Source of the DNA: Rhodococcoides fascians A25f
Lineage (GTDB): Bacteria; Actinomycetota; Actinomycetes; Mycobacteriales; Mycobacteriaceae
NCBI RefSeq assembly: GCF_000760935.2
Contig: NZ_CP049744.1
Span: forward strand, 4,371,501-4,435,500
Length of the DNA: 64,000 nt
Direction: 5' to 3'
Under the pieces are notes generated by a model. It was not told the DNA's origin. It did not search any database and was given only the letters and a program-made list of their open reading frames with translations. Below are positions 53,028 to 61,438 of the stretch, in pieces (within the stretch, counting starts at the first letter, position 1; every line of letters starts with the position of its first letter). Both the position numbers and the translations under genes were made by a program.

Positions 53028-54746
53028 TCAGGAGGAGCCGAACCTCGGACCGATCGGGATGTCGCGGGTGAAGGTCAACCTGTCGAATTCGTTGCCGTAT
53101 TCGTCGATGGCACCGATGATCATCTTGCTGGGCGTGATCCCCGGAATACCCGGCACCACATCGACTCTGACGAACGAGTAGTTGAGGAACCGCACCCGAG
53201 ACCAGGTGATGGACTCGGCCGATTTGGTACCGTCGGGTGCCCACACGTAGCTGTTCGGAACTGCCGTGTCGGGCAATTCGTTGCCTCGGTAGCTGACGCC
53301 TTCGCCGTCCTGGAACGTGTATCGGGGACGGCCGCCCCCGCCGACGGTGTAATACACGGTGCCGTCGGTCTTTCCACTGACTGTCGCGTTGTCACCGGCG
53401 ACACGCGTCGCGCGATTGCCACGGATGGGGTCGGTTCGCTCGAAGACGTGATTGTGGGCTTGGAGCACCACATCCACCTCGTACTTGTCGAACAGCGCTA
53501 CCCAGGCGTCGCGCACACCGCCGTCGCTCGCGTGGGTGGACGTCGTCGAGTACGCGCAGTGATGGAAGAAGCAGACGATGAAGTCGATGTTCGGATCGGC
53601 ACGGTATTTCGCGAGAGTTTGCTCCACCCAGGTGTTCTGGGCTCCCCCGCTGTACCCGGTGTTGGCCTTGATCTCGTAGCTCACGTCGTTCGCGTCGAGC
53701 GAGAGAACGGCCGTGTTGCCGTAGACGAACGAGTAGGCCGACGGGCATCCCTTGGGCCCGGTGGTCGGCTGATCGAGCCGCGCTGCGTGGCCGCCGTATC
53801 CGTTGGGGCTGTACAGCGCTTCCATGTCGTGATTACCGGTGGCGAACAACCATGGAGCGGTGGACGCGCTCGCCTCGATCGCCTGAAAGTAGCCGTCCCA
53901 GACGAAGGGGTTGAACTTGTCGAACCCCTTCGGCGGTGTCTGTCCGTGCTTGGCGAACTGGGGAGGAAGACCTGCACCCGACGGGTCCGCGTAGGCGATA
54001 TCCCCGGCGAGAATGTGGAAGTCCGGCCGCGACGCCTCGATCTGTCGATTGATGTTGCGAGCGTGCTTGACCGACGGTTCGTTGTCCGCCTTGTAGTACT
54101 GGTCGTCGTAGTCTCCGGCCACCAGACCCGCAGGCTGCGCGGGTGTTTCGTCGACGCCCTGATCGCCCATCATCGTGAACCGGAACGGAGCGATACGACC
54201 GGTCGGCAGCGCCGGGGACGCGCTGCGGATGTCGCTGACGAACCCGTCTGCGGTGCGCCAGCGGTAGTAGTGCGGCAGCGTCGGCGTGAGATTGTCGACG
54301 GGCACGTGCACGTAGTACTGCTCGGCCGAGAGAATCCCACCGTCGGTCTGCGGCACCTGGCTGATCAGATTGCGCACCTCGGCGGACGTCGTCGCGCCCA
54401 GTGCAGGCGTGGGGCCGTGGTCGAGAAACACTCCGGTAAGCCCGGGATTACGCGAAAGCTGAGCCGAGAACCGCAGCTGCGTCGCCGGGTCGTTTCCGAA
54501 TCCCATGTGCCGGCCGGCCACAGCCAAGGGAGCATCCTGCGCGTAGGCAGTGCGAGCGAACACCGAATTCCCGACGCCTACCGCGGCGGCCGTCGCAGCC
54601 GCCCCGACCAGGAAGTTCCGCCGGCTGACCGGGTGTCGCCGCAGGAACGACCGGTGCCAATCGTGCTGTTCGGCCATGGTCATGTTCTCGGCGAGAGTGC
54701 CCGGGATTCCGGTCGCGACGGTCTCGCCTGCGGGATTGAGCGTCAT
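53028..54746 (-). CDS. Tat-exported calcineurin-like metallophosphatase (purple acid phosphatase type)
   Basis: This 572-residue protein has a twin-arginine signal near residue 42 (VSRRNFLVGAAATAAAVGVG) after a ~40-residue N-terminal stretch. A purple-acid-phosphatase fibronectin-like domain follows, then metallophosphatase motifs in order: FTMMGDQGVD, FHILAGDIAYADPS, LFATGNHDMEA, VCFFHHCAYS, LQAHNHVFERT. It probably hydrolyses phosphoesters outside the membrane. The start ATG 54746 places the Tat motif at a usual depth. It is convergent with corA. Confidence 0.9.
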   Translation of the reverse strand: MTLNPAGETVATGIPGTLAENMTMAEQHDWHRSFLRRHPVSRRNFLVGAAATAAAVGVGNSVFARTAYAQDAPLAVAGRHMGFGNDPATQLRFSAQLSRNPGLTGVFLDHGPTPALGATTSAEVRNLISQVPQTDGGILSAEQYYVHVPVDNLTPTLPHYYRWRTADGFVSDIRSASPALPTGRIAPFRFTMMGDQGVDETPAQPAGLVAGDYDDQYYKADNEPSVKHARNINRQIEASRPDFHILAGDIAYADPSGAGLPPQFAKHGQTPPKGFDKFNPFVWDGYFQAIEASASTAPWLFATGNHDMEALYSPNGYGGHAARLDQPTTGPKGCPSAYSFVYGNTAVLSLDANDVSYEIKANTGYSGGAQNTWVEQTLAKYRADPNIDFIVCFFHHCAYSTTSTHASDGGVRDAWVALFDKYEVDVVLQAHNHVFERTDPIRGNRATRVAGDNATVSGKTDGTVYYTVGGGGRPRYTFQDGEGVSYRGNELPDTAVPNSYVWAPDGTKSAESITWSRVRFLNYSFVRVDVVPGIPGITPSKMIIGAIDEYGNEFDRLTFTRDIPIGPRFGSS

Positions 54747-54850
54747 GCATCGATCGTGACGGCAGAGCCCCCTCGAGCGCTGAACAGAACGGAACACTCG
54801 AAGTGAACAGACAGAGAACAGCGATGCACAACGGGACGAACGAGGACAAT

Positions 54851-54902
54851 CCCGTCGTGCATGGAACCTCGTGACCCACTCCGAGTTTCCATGCACGACG
54901 GG
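54851..54902. terminator. Long hairpin after the rtcB remnant
   Basis: Arms 54851-54871 and 54882-54902 (beginning CCCGTCGTGCATGGAA) pair at 20 of 21 positions, with a 10-base loop TGACCCACTC. It lies 8 bases past the rtcB stop and is probably the original rtcB terminator, or another gene-end palindrome of the type seen after mscL. Confidence 0.65.
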
Positions 54903-54910
54903 AGGCCGAT

Positions 54911-55036
54911 TCAGGTCCCCTTGACGTTGAGGATCTGCCGCAGCTCGTGCTCGATGCTCACCAGGTCGCGGGCATCTTCCATCACGACATCGATCGGCTT
55001 GTAGGCATCGGGAATCTCGTCGATGAAGTCGGAACC
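54911..55036 (-). pseudogene. rtcB: 3' remnant of rtcB (RNA ligase)
   Basis: The minus strand encodes 41 residues, from GSDFIDEIPDAYKPIDVVME to the end of the gene at ILNVKGT. They match the extreme C-terminus of RtcB-type RNA ligases. The rest of RtcB (about 350-430 residues, including the GMP-accepting His and metal ligands) is absent. Upstream lies a LAGLIDADG endonuclease gene and then an unrelated gene. This is best read as the tail of an rtcB gene left after endonuclease insertion or deletion. In-frame sequence upstream to 55120 is not RtcB-like. Confidence 0.7.
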
Positions 55037-55097
55037 GGGGCATCCCAAGCACATGCCGTACTTTTTAACCGAGAAGTGCGCCGCGGCCGCAGTCCCC

Positions 55098-55904
55098 TCA
55101 TACATCGGTGCCGTCCGCATTCCGCAGTCTCCAGCGACGGATGACTACGGCGCTCTCCGTTCGGCCGAGCACTCTGGCTGCCTCCTTCACAGTCGATGAC
55201 AACGCAATAGCGTCCTCCTCCGCCGACCACGACCTTTTTCCCAGGAGTGGGCGAGCACGCATTCCCGGTGGCCTCATCCAAGCGGCGACTGACTCTGCCG
55301 CCAATCGCTTTCGATCCAGCGCGAAACAACCTGGAGGGTAGGCCCACTCAGCCAGACGCGCCGCTGGGTCGTTGGCGACAATCAACGAGAACACGTCGTC
55401 GCGAGTGTTGCGTTTTGCCGTGCGAAGAGCCCCGCTAACTGTGCGTACCGTCGAGCAGAAGAAGTCCGCCAAGCTAGACGAGGCCGTAACGAAACCTACG
55501 AAAGGCACACCCGTCCGAGTGAATCCGACACTGCCATCGCCATCGAGCAATCCTCGGAAGTATCCCCGCTGATGAAACGGGCCGACAGGCGGAGCCACCT
55601 GGTTGGACTTGCGACCGGCCGGAACTCCGCACAATTCCAGTTCGCGTCGGAATGCGAGGTTGCAGACACGCCAGGTGGCACTTGTGTACTCAGAAGAAAA
55701 GTTCGTCGTGCGCGTTCTCGTGGATACGGAAGATCTGACACCATCGAAAAGTTGTGGAAGCCGCGTCAGCAAGTCGACGTCGACAGCCGATAGTTCGATG
55801 GTTGCTTTCCCTCTTTGCCCTTTCCCGCTTTCGAGATGACCGTCGGTTTGAAACAGTCCGATGAAGTAGGCGTGATCCTCGCGAGTCAAATCGATGATGG
55901 GCAT
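55098..55904 (-). CDS. LAGLIDADG homing endonuclease
   Basis: This 268-residue free-standing endonuclease has two LAGLIDADG helices, HAYFIGLFQTDGHLE (residues ~11-25) and GYFRGLLDGDGSV (~113-125), each with the catalytic acidic residue. The C-terminal tail (RSWSAEEDAIALSSTVKEAA and LGRTESAVVIRRWRLRNADG) looks like a Myb/SANT-type helix-turn-helix. Its stop overlaps the frame leading into the rtcB remnant. No intein splicing blocks (N-terminal Cys, C-terminal His-Asn) are visible, so this is probably a selfish element or a decayed intein endonuclease. The base composition is slightly lower in GC than its neighbours. Confidence 0.82.
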   Translation of the reverse strand: MPIIDLTREDHAYFIGLFQTDGHLESGKGQRGKATIELSAVDVDLLTRLPQLFDGVRSSVSTRTRTTNFSSEYTSATWRVCNLAFRRELELCGVPAGRKSNQVAPPVGPFHQRGYFRGLLDGDGSVGFTRTGVPFVGFVTASSSLADFFCSTVRTVSGALRTAKRNTRDDVFSLIVANDPAARLAEWAYPPGCFALDRKRLAAESVAAWMRPPGMRARPLLGKRSWSAEEDAIALSSTVKEAARVLGRTESAVVIRRWRLRNADGTDV

Positions 55905-55970
55905 ATCGACATTGTCGGCCGACCCACCGACAAGGAGAGGTTGTCGGGATCCTCTACCTTTAGCCAGAAC

Positions 55971-57035
55971 CTACACTCCCCCGCCGAATGCGAGTCCGAG
56001 TAGATATGTCGCCCCAGCCGCGCCGTAGCCGATGGCCAGCTGTCGCAGAGCGCGTTTGACGGGCGGTCCACCGCTGAGGAGGCCCACCACCAGACCGGTG
56101 CAGATCAAGGCAATTCCGACGAGGACGGCGGCAACGGCAAGGGCCACATAGCCTTCGAGACCGAAGAAGTACGGCAACACCGGAATGACCGCCCCGGAGG
56201 CGAAGAAGCAGAAGCTGGCTCCGGCCGCACCGAGGCCTGTTCCGATGGACTCGTGCTCGTCGACGTCGGGAGCCATCTCGTCGTCGGTGGGCAACAGCCG
56301 CAACACTTCCGAGGCTTTGGCGTCGGCCTCCTCGTGGGTCATTCCCCTGGCTCGGTACACCAGCGCCAGTTCGTTGGCGTCGACGTCGAGGTGTTGGACG
56401 GCATCGCGCGCCGCACTGTCGGGGGACGACGCCTCGAGCAACTCGCGTTGCGAACGGACGGAGACGTATTCGCCCGCACCCATCGACAGCGCACCGGCGA
56501 GCAGGCCCGCGAGTCCGGTGACAAGAACGATGTGGTTGGACACCCCGGAGCCGCTGATGCCCAGAACGAGAGCCAGGTTGCTCACCAGCCCATCGTTGGC
56601 ACCGAACACCGCGGCCCGGAAGGTTCCGGACAGTCGATTGCGACCGCGAGCTGCCAGCGCCCTGATGACCTCGGCGTGGATCTGCTCGTCGGCGGTCATC
56701 GCCTCCGTTGCATCGGCTTCGGTGGCGTACGGCGAGCGAGTCTCGGCTCGCTGCGCCAACGCGAGTACGAATACCGAACCGAAACGGCGCGCCAGGACAC
56801 CGAGGATGCGAGTGCGGATGTCGCCCTTCAACGGCTTACCGACCCGTTCACCCAGCAGATTTCGCCAATGCTGCTCGTGGCGGCCTTCCGCATCGGCGAG
56901 GTCCAGGAGTATCTCGCGCTCCTCGCCGGTGCGTCGGCCTGCCAGATCGCGATAGACGGCAGCCTCGGCCCTCTCGTCGGCGAGGTACTGCCGCCAACGC
57001 TTGACGTCCTTCGCAGAGGGTTCCGTTCGACTCAT
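55971..57035 (-). CDS. Ferritin-like/VIT1 (CCC1) family iron or manganese transporter
   Basis: This is a 354-residue fusion. A rubrerythrin-type di-iron helical domain occupies ~1-135: KRWRQYLADERAEAAVYRDL and ADAEGRHEQHW carry Glu/His ligands, and EQIHAEVIRALAARG follows. The VIT1/CCC1 transporter domain occupies ~150-350: FRAAVFGANDGLVSNLALVL, AGALSMGAGEYVSVRSQREL. Such proteins export or store iron or manganese, coupling a metal-binding domain to the transporter. ATG 57035 is used. Upstream lies the palindrome 57061-57104 and the end of rpmF. Confidence 0.88.
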   Translation of the reverse strand: MSRTEPSAKDVKRWRQYLADERAEAAVYRDLAGRRTGEEREILLDLADAEGRHEQHWRNLLGERVGKPLKGDIRTRILGVLARRFGSVFVLALAQRAETRSPYATEADATEAMTADEQIHAEVIRALAARGRNRLSGTFRAAVFGANDGLVSNLALVLGISGSGVSNHIVLVTGLAGLLAGALSMGAGEYVSVRSQRELLEASSPDSAARDAVQHLDVDANELALVYRARGMTHEEADAKASEVLRLLPTDDEMAPDVDEHESIGTGLGAAGASFCFFASGAVIPVLPYFFGLEGYVALAVAAVLVGIALICTGLVVGLLSGGPPVKRALRQLAIGYGAAGATYLLGLAFGGGV

Positions 57036-57060
57036 CGAACAAACGTACCGGGCTCCGCCC

Positions 57061-57104
57061 TCGTGCGCGTTTTGCGTACCTGCAACTACGCAAAACGCGC
57101 ACGA
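57061..57104. repeat. Long palindrome between rpmF and the VIT1 gene
   Basis: TCGTGCGCGTTTTGCGTA (57061-57078) and its exact complement (57087-57104) form an 18-bp stem with loop CCTGCAAC. It lies 9 bases after the rpmF stop and 26 bases before the VIT1 start. It probably ends the zinc-response transcript. Confidence 0.75.
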
Positions 57105-57113
57105 CAACGGAGA

Positions 57114-57281
57114 TCAACTCGGGTCATACACCCCGGACTGCACTGCTTTGACCAGTCTGCGGGGCACTCGGAACTCCCGACCTCGAAAGCGCACCGTCAC
57201 CAGATCCGGGGCGACGGCCTTCCACTGCGCTCGCCTACTCCGCGTGTTGGAGCGCGACATCTTTCTCTTCGGAACAGCCAT
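57114..57281 (-). CDS. rpmF: 50S ribosomal protein L32, cysteine-free paralogue
   Basis: This 55-residue L32 begins [20 protein letters not shown] and lacks the zinc-binding cysteine pairs of the standard form, i.e. the C-minus type used when zinc is scarce. It starts 3 bases after the rpmE2 stop and is the last gene of the mrf-rpmE2-rpmF unit. In mycobacteria the gene is also found in this neighbourhood. Confidence 0.92.
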   Translation of the reverse strand: MAVPKRKMSRSNTRSRRAQWKAVAPDLVTVRFRGREFRVPRRLVKAVQSGVYDPS

Positions 57282-57284
57282 GAC

Positions 57285-57545
57285 TCAGACGTCCTTTCGG
57301 CTTCGGCGGCCGTATCGCTTCTCGAACTTCTCGACGCGTCCCTGGGTGTCCATCACGCGCGCGGCTCCGGTCCAGAAGGGGTGCGATTCGGACGAGACGT
57401 CGACGACGACCAACGGGTAGGTGTTGCCGTCCTCCCACTCGGTCTCGCGCGCGGACGTCACGGTCGATCTGGTGAGGAACTTGTTTCCGGTGCTCGAGTC
57501 CTGAAACACGACCGGGTGGTAGTCGGGATGAATGCCTGGTTTCAT
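57285..57545 (-). CDS. rpmE2: 50S ribosomal protein L31 type B, cysteine-free
   Basis: This is an 86-residue type B L31 ([20 protein letters not shown], then [20 protein letters not shown]), without the CxxC zinc site of type A. Its ATG overlaps the mrf stop by four bases (ATGA), so translation is coupled. Together with the divergent genes it replaces zinc-containing ribosomal proteins when zinc is limiting. Confidence 0.95.
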   Translation of the reverse strand: MKPGIHPDYHPVVFQDSSTGNKFLTRSTVTSARETEWEDGNTYPLVVVDVSSESHPFWTGAARVMDTQGRVEKFEKRYGRRSRKDV

Positions 57546-58804
57546 TCTGTTGCCTCTCGTGATTGTTCTGCGTACGGGGATTCGCTGCTCTCGCAGGGGT
57601 CTTCGTGCCATTGGCCGAACGGATCGGTCCAGCCGGACCATGCCGATGGGTCCGTCATTTCGTCGTCGGAGACCAACGCCCACTGGAGCGTTCGGTCGAT
57701 CTCGGTGGGGTGGGCCTCGTGAACGAGGATCACCAGCGAGGTGTCTCGATCGCCGAACTCGTCGTCCCACCGCAGTGCCGCCATCGCCCGTCGAGTGGTG
57801 TCGACGCGGTCCTGTTGCTCCGGAGTCATTGCGACAAGCCACTTTCCGGCACTGGCCACCCGCAGCCCGCCGCCGGCCGATTCGATCCACAGCGCCTCGT
57901 CGGGCTGCGTGGCAACCCACGCCCGGCCCCGCGCGGTGACGACACCGTCGAGCAGCACGTCGATGGCCTCGTGCAAACGCTCGGAGTGGAACGGCCGCGT
58001 CGCAGTGAATTCCACGAGCGTGACTCCGCAGTCGACGGTCAACGGCGGCTCACCACGCAACAGCGGTGAGTGCGCATCGGTGATCGCACCGCGTCGCGCA
58101 TCGGCAGGGACACACGCGAGAAGTGCTGGGGCGTCGACCATTACGTCCCGGTCGACCCAGACCACAGGTGCGTTCGGTGCCAACCGCGCGAGGACAGCAG
58201 AAAGCCGAGCACGTTCCCACGCATCGACCTCGGGACCGGCGGTGACGACAAGAGCGTCGGCATAATCGACCTGTCCCACCACCAATTGCGCGACGGTTCG
58301 ATCGTCGTCTCCGCTGGCAACCACGCCGCGGTCGGCCAATGCGTCGTCGCCGGTGGCGTCGGCCAACCAGGTTGCGGCGTCGAGGCAGCCGATCACGGCC
58401 TCGATGCGCACATCCCGCGACGCCGGGCCGTCGATCTGCCCGACGACGCCCGCCACGACGACATTTTCGACGGCCCAGCACAGCGCCTCGGGTTCGAGAG
58501 CGGGGTCCATCGCGAGCACGATGCGATCGACATTGCTGCGCGTCGACAGTGCACGCAGCAGCGGCAGCAGGTCCTCGCGGAGCGTGCAGGACACGCAGCC
58601 GTGCGCCAGTTCCAGGATGGTTTCGCGAGGGTTCTCGCCCAGCACGTAGAGCGTGCGACGCACGACGCCCTCGGTGACGCGGCCGAGGTCGTGGCGGACT
58701 GCGACCGTCCCGGGTGCCAGCAGTGATGTCACGACCGCGTCCATGGCTCCGGTCCAGCCGGACACGAGGACCATCGGGGTTCGATCGTCCGGTGAGTTGT
58801 TCAC
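57542..58804 (-). CDS. mrf: COG0523 GTPase MRF (ribosome hibernation factor-recruiting factor)
   Basis: This 420-residue protein is of the CobW/COG0523 type. It keeps the family metal motif [10 protein letters not shown] (C70, C73) and the C-terminal CobW_C-like domain (~240-370). The P-loop position reads [12 protein letters not shown] (16-27) instead of GxxGxGKT, so GTP binding is probably lost or altered. In M. smegmatis the equivalent protein in the zinc operon recruits the hibernation factor MPY to 30S subunits. GTG 58804 follows AAGAAGGGCGCTC; an upstream TTG at 58825 would overlap a Zur box and is rejected. Confidence 0.82.
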   Translation of the reverse strand: MNNSPDDRTPMVLVSGWTGAMDAVVTSLLAPGTVAVRHDLGRVTEGVVRRTLYVLGENPRETILELAHGCVSCTLREDLLPLLRALSTRSNVDRIVLAMDPALEPEALCWAVENVVVAGVVGQIDGPASRDVRIEAVIGCLDAATWLADATGDDALADRGVVASGDDDRTVAQLVVGQVDYADALVVTAGPEVDAWERARLSAVLARLAPNAPVVWVDRDVMVDAPALLACVPADARRGAITDAHSPLLRGEPPLTVDCGVTLVEFTATRPFHSERLHEAIDVLLDGVVTARGRAWVATQPDEALWIESAGGGLRVASAGKWLVAMTPEQQDRVDTTRRAMAALRWDDEFGDRDTSLVILVHEAHPTEIDRTLQWALVSDDEMTDPSAWSGWTDPFGQWHEDPCESSESPYAEQSREATE

Positions 58805-58819
58805 GAGCGCCCTTCTTCT

Positions 58820-58893
58820 CGACAACGATTGTCATTACCTGTGGATGCACGCTACATTCGTGAACACGCTTTGTCGAAAACGATTGTCATAAC
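58820..58893. promoter_or_regulatory. Two Zur boxes in the divergent zinc-response promoter
   Basis: CGACAACGATTGTCATTAC (58820-58838) and CGAAAACGATTGTCATAAC (58875-58893) are identical at 17 of 19 positions and each contains the Zur-type inverted repeat (GACAA-CGA-TTGTC in the first). They lie between mrf (-) and rpmB (+), one next to each start. Zur repression when zinc is ample is the established control for these gene sets. Confidence 0.85.
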
Positions 58894-58912
58894 GGCAAGA
58901 AAGGAGTGCTCA

Positions 58913-59149
58913 ATGTCTGCGCACTGCCAAGTCACCGGCCGCACCCCCGGCTTCGGAAAGTCCGTCTCGCACTCCCACGTGCGCACCAGCCGCAGGTGGG
59001 ACCCCAATATCCAGCGCAAGACCTACTACGCACCGAGCCTCGGCCGCCGCGTCACCCTCACGCTCTCGACCAAGGGCATCAAGACCATCGACCGCGACGG
59101 CATCGACGCCGTGGTCGCCAAAATCCGGGCACGTGGGGAGAAGATCTGA
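58913..59149 (+). CDS. rpmB: 50S ribosomal protein L28, zinc-independent paralogue
   Basis: This 78-residue L28 ([20 protein letters not shown], then [13 protein letters not shown]) carries only a single cysteine, so the zinc site is absent. It is the first gene of the plus-strand operon with AAGGAG as ribosome site, 20 bases downstream of the second Zur box. Its stop overlaps the rpmG start (TGATG). Confidence 0.94.
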   Translation: MSAHCQVTGRTPGFGKSVSHSHVRTSRRWDPNIQRKTYYAPSLGRRVTLTLSTKGIKTIDRDGIDAVVAKIRARGEKI

Positions 59150-59316
59150 TGGGCAAGAGCACCGACGTCAGGCCGATCGTCAAACTCAAATCGACCGCCG
59201 GTACCGGTTACACCTACGTCACCCGGAAGAACCGTCGCAACGACCCCGACCGACTGGTGATGAAGAAATACGACCCGGTGGTGCGCAAGCACGTCGATTT
59301 TCGGGAAGAGCGTTAG
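59149..59316 (+). CDS. rpmG: 50S ribosomal protein L33, cysteine-free paralogue
   Basis: This 55-residue L33 ([20 protein letters not shown], then [20 protein letters not shown]) has no cysteines, where the zinc form has four. Its start overlaps the rpmB stop as TGATG. rpsN follows after two bases. Confidence 0.94.
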   Translation: MGKSTDVRPIVKLKSTAGTGYTYVTRKNRRNDPDRLVMKKYDPVVRKHVDFREER

Positions 59317-59318
59317 CC

Positions 59319-59624
59319 ATGGCGAAGAAGTCCAAGATAGAGAAGAACGAGCAGCGCAAGGTCATCGTCGCCCGCTGGGCAACGCGTCGCGCGGAGCTCA
59401 AGGAGATCATTCGCAAGCCCTCGAGCAGCGATTCCGAGCGCGCACAGGCCCAAGCAGCACTGCAGCGTCTGCCACGCGATTCGAGTCCGGTACGATTGCG
59501 CAATCGTGACGCTGCGGATGGACGTCCGCGCGGTTACCTACGGAAATTCGGGCTGTCCCGCGTGAAAATGCGCGAGATGGCACACCGTGGGGAGCTGCCA
59601 GGCGTCCACAAGTCGAGCTGGTAA
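59319..59624 (+). CDS. rpsN: 30S ribosomal protein S14, cysteine-free paralogue
   Basis: This 101-residue long-form S14 ([20 protein letters not shown], ending [11 protein letters not shown]) has [20 protein letters not shown] and no CxxC pairs. The zinc form is the ~61-residue S14. It starts two bases after the rpmG stop. rpsR follows after 14 bases. Confidence 0.95.
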   Translation: MAKKSKIEKNEQRKVIVARWATRRAELKEIIRKPSSSDSERAQAQAALQRLPRDSSPVRLRNRDAADGRPRGYLRKFGLSRVKMREMAHRGELPGVHKSSW

Positions 59625-59638
59625 GGGAAAAGGTAGAG

Positions 59639-59893
59639 ATGGCAGTCAAGAGAGCACCGTCGAAGAAGGTCCGCGCAGAGGCGGGTCGTCGACCGAAGAA
59701 GAACCCGTTGAACGCCGCCAAGGTCACCACGGTGGACTACAAGGACATCAACCTTCTTCGTCAGTTCATTTCCGATCGCGGCAAGATCCGCAGCCGTCGG
59801 GTCACCGGGCTCACCCCGCAGCAGCAGCGCCAGGTCGCTGTCGCAGTGAAGAACGCTCGTGAAATGGCATTGCTGCCGTTCACCAGCCGCTGA
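59639..59893 (+). CDS. rpsR: 30S ribosomal protein S18, cysteine-free paralogue
   Basis: This 84-residue S18 ([40 protein letters not shown]) lacks the N-terminal cysteine pair of the zinc form. It is the last gene of the plus-strand zinc-response operon. A perfect 16-bp terminator stem follows 12 bases later. The ATG follows AGGGAAAAGGTAGAG. Confidence 0.95.
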   Translation: MAVKRAPSKKVRAEAGRRPKKNPLNAAKVTTVDYKDINLLRQFISDRGKIRSRRVTGLTPQQQRQVAVAVKNAREMALLPFTSR

Positions 59894-59905
59894 ATCAGCT
59901 TTCGA

Positions 59906-59941
59906 GAAAGGCCACGTAGCCATCCGGCTACGTGGCCTTTC
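59906..59941 (+). terminator. Terminator of the zinc-response operon
   Basis: GAAAGGCCACGTAGCC (59906-59921) and GGCTACGTGGCCTTTC (59926-59941) form a perfect 16-bp stem with loop ATCC. Confidence 0.85.
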
Positions 59942-59960
59942 TGTCGTTCCCTAGCAAGAG

Positions 59961-60902
59961 ATGAGCACTTCGACGATGTCCGGCGTTCTCGAGGGCTTCA
60001 CCGTCATCTTCGTCGTCATCGCACTGGGTTACCTGCTCGCCCACCTGAAAGTGCTCGGTGAGCACGGCCAATTCGTCCTCAGCCGACTCGTGTTCTTCGT
60101 CGCGACACCGTCACTGCTGTTCGTCACACTGGCGAACTCGGACCTGTCGGTCATCCTCTCGCCCGTGCTGGCCGTCGCCGGCTCTACGGCACTGCTCGTC
60201 GGAGCAATCTATTTCGTCATAGCGAAGCTCGCGCTGAAACGGGCCGTGCCCGACGCGACCGTCGGTGCGCTGGCGAGTTCGTACGTCAACGCCGCCAACC
60301 TGGGCATCCCGATCGCCGTGTTCGTACTGGGCGACGCCAACTTCGTCGCTCCCCTGCTGCTCTTCCAGATCATGATCTACACACCGATCGCCGTGACCAT
60401 CCTCGACATCTCCACCAAGATCGACGAGGTCTCGCTGTTCAAGACCGTCACGACGCCGTTCCGAAACCCGATCGTGCTGGCCGGAGCCGCGGGACTCGTT
60501 CTGTCGATCACGGGATTCGAGCTGCCCGAGGCATTGATGCAGCCGTTCCAACTCGTCGGAAATGCCTCCGTACCCGGCGCATTGCTCGCTTTCGGTCTGT
60601 CCCTCTACGGTGCCCGAGTGCTGCAGAAGGGCATCAGTCCGCGGCGGGACGTCGCCCTGGCAACGGTGTTCAAAATGGCGCTGCAGCCACTGCTCGGCTA
60701 CCTCATGGCCCGGTTCGTCTTCGGTCTGGACGGTCACGACCTGTTCGCCATCGTCGTCGTTTCGGCATTGCCCACCGCGCAGAACGTGTTCGTCTTCGCC
60801 AGCCGCTACCAGCGCGGAGTGGTACCCGCCCGTGACACTGCGTTCGTGACCACGCTCGTATCGATACCCGTCATCGCACTCGTGACGGTGTTCCTGGCGT
60901 GA
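59961..60902 (+). CDS. AEC (auxin efflux carrier) family transporter
   Basis: This 313-residue membrane protein has about ten helices. The AEC motifs are YVNAANLGIPIAVFVLGDAN in the first half and VVVSALPTAQNVFVFASRYQ in the second. Family members export malate, malonate or other small organic acids, or act in auxin-like transport. The substrate is not predictable. It starts 19 bases after the terminator of the ribosomal operon, so it has its own promoter or runs on read-through. Confidence 0.9.
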   Translation: MSTSTMSGVLEGFTVIFVVIALGYLLAHLKVLGEHGQFVLSRLVFFVATPSLLFVTLANSDLSVILSPVLAVAGSTALLVGAIYFVIAKLALKRAVPDATVGALASSYVNAANLGIPIAVFVLGDANFVAPLLLFQIMIYTPIAVTILDISTKIDEVSLFKTVTTPFRNPIVLAGAAGLVLSITGFELPEALMQPFQLVGNASVPGALLAFGLSLYGARVLQKGISPRRDVALATVFKMALQPLLGYLMARFVFGLDGHDLFAIVVVSALPTAQNVFVFASRYQRGVVPARDTAFVTTLVSIPVIALVTVFLA

Positions 60903-60948
60903 GCCGAACACAAAGGTTCTCCTCAGCTCTCGGCGCTAGTTTGGATGC

Positions 60949-61413
60949 ATGAGGTTTCTCGCTGCAGGTGTCATGTTGTGCCTGCTGCTGGCGGGCTGCA
61001 GTACGGTCTCCGGTGGCGACGAGGACACAACGCCCACGGTCGGTTCCACCACACCCGTCGGCCACATCCAGCAGCCGAGCGCCCCTCCGGTTCCACACGA
61101 GGTTCCCGTCGGCGACGTCGGCACGATGTTCGAGCCGACTCCTGACCTGATCCGAGCCACCACCACTCCGTTCGAGTCGTGGAGCCAGGTTTCCCCCAAC
61201 ACCATCGCCGTGCACTTCGTGACCGGCACTCCGGAGTGCTACGGGGCCGACGCCACGGTGACCGAGACCGACTCGACGGTCACCGTCGAGCTGCGTACCG
61301 GCACCAGGCCCGACGCCGCCGACAAGTCCTGCATCATGGTTGCCGTCTACGCCACCATGCAGATGACGTTGGCATCGCCTCTCGGAAGCCGCACAATCCT
61401 GAATGCGGCCTGA
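60949..61413 (+). CDS. Small lipoprotein of unknown function
   Basis: This 154-residue protein has a lipoprotein signal (MRFLAAGVMLCLLLAGCSTV) with lipobox LLAGC, Cys at residue 17. A Pro/Thr-rich linker (~25-60) and a mature beta-rich domain with two cysteines follow (TGTPECYGADATVTE and KSCIMVAVYATMQ), likely a disulfide. The arrangement resembles actinobacterial small cell-surface lipoproteins, but I do not recognise the family. It is followed by the DUF1707 gene after 25 bases. Confidence 0.78.
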   Translation: MRFLAAGVMLCLLLAGCSTVSGGDEDTTPTVGSTTPVGHIQQPSAPPVPHEVPVGDVGTMFEPTPDLIRATTTPFESWSQVSPNTIAVHFVTGTPECYGADATVTETDSTVTVELRTGTRPDAADKSCIMVAVYATMQMTLASPLGSRTILNAA

Positions 61414-61438
61414 CCGCTACGCAGGTAGGGTCCGAGCG

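Noticed and set aside
55098..55904. Interpretation of the LAGLIDADG gene as an active RtcB intein
   Set aside because: No N-terminal splicing cysteine, no C-terminal His-Asn, and no N-terminal RtcB sequence flank it; it has its own start codon.
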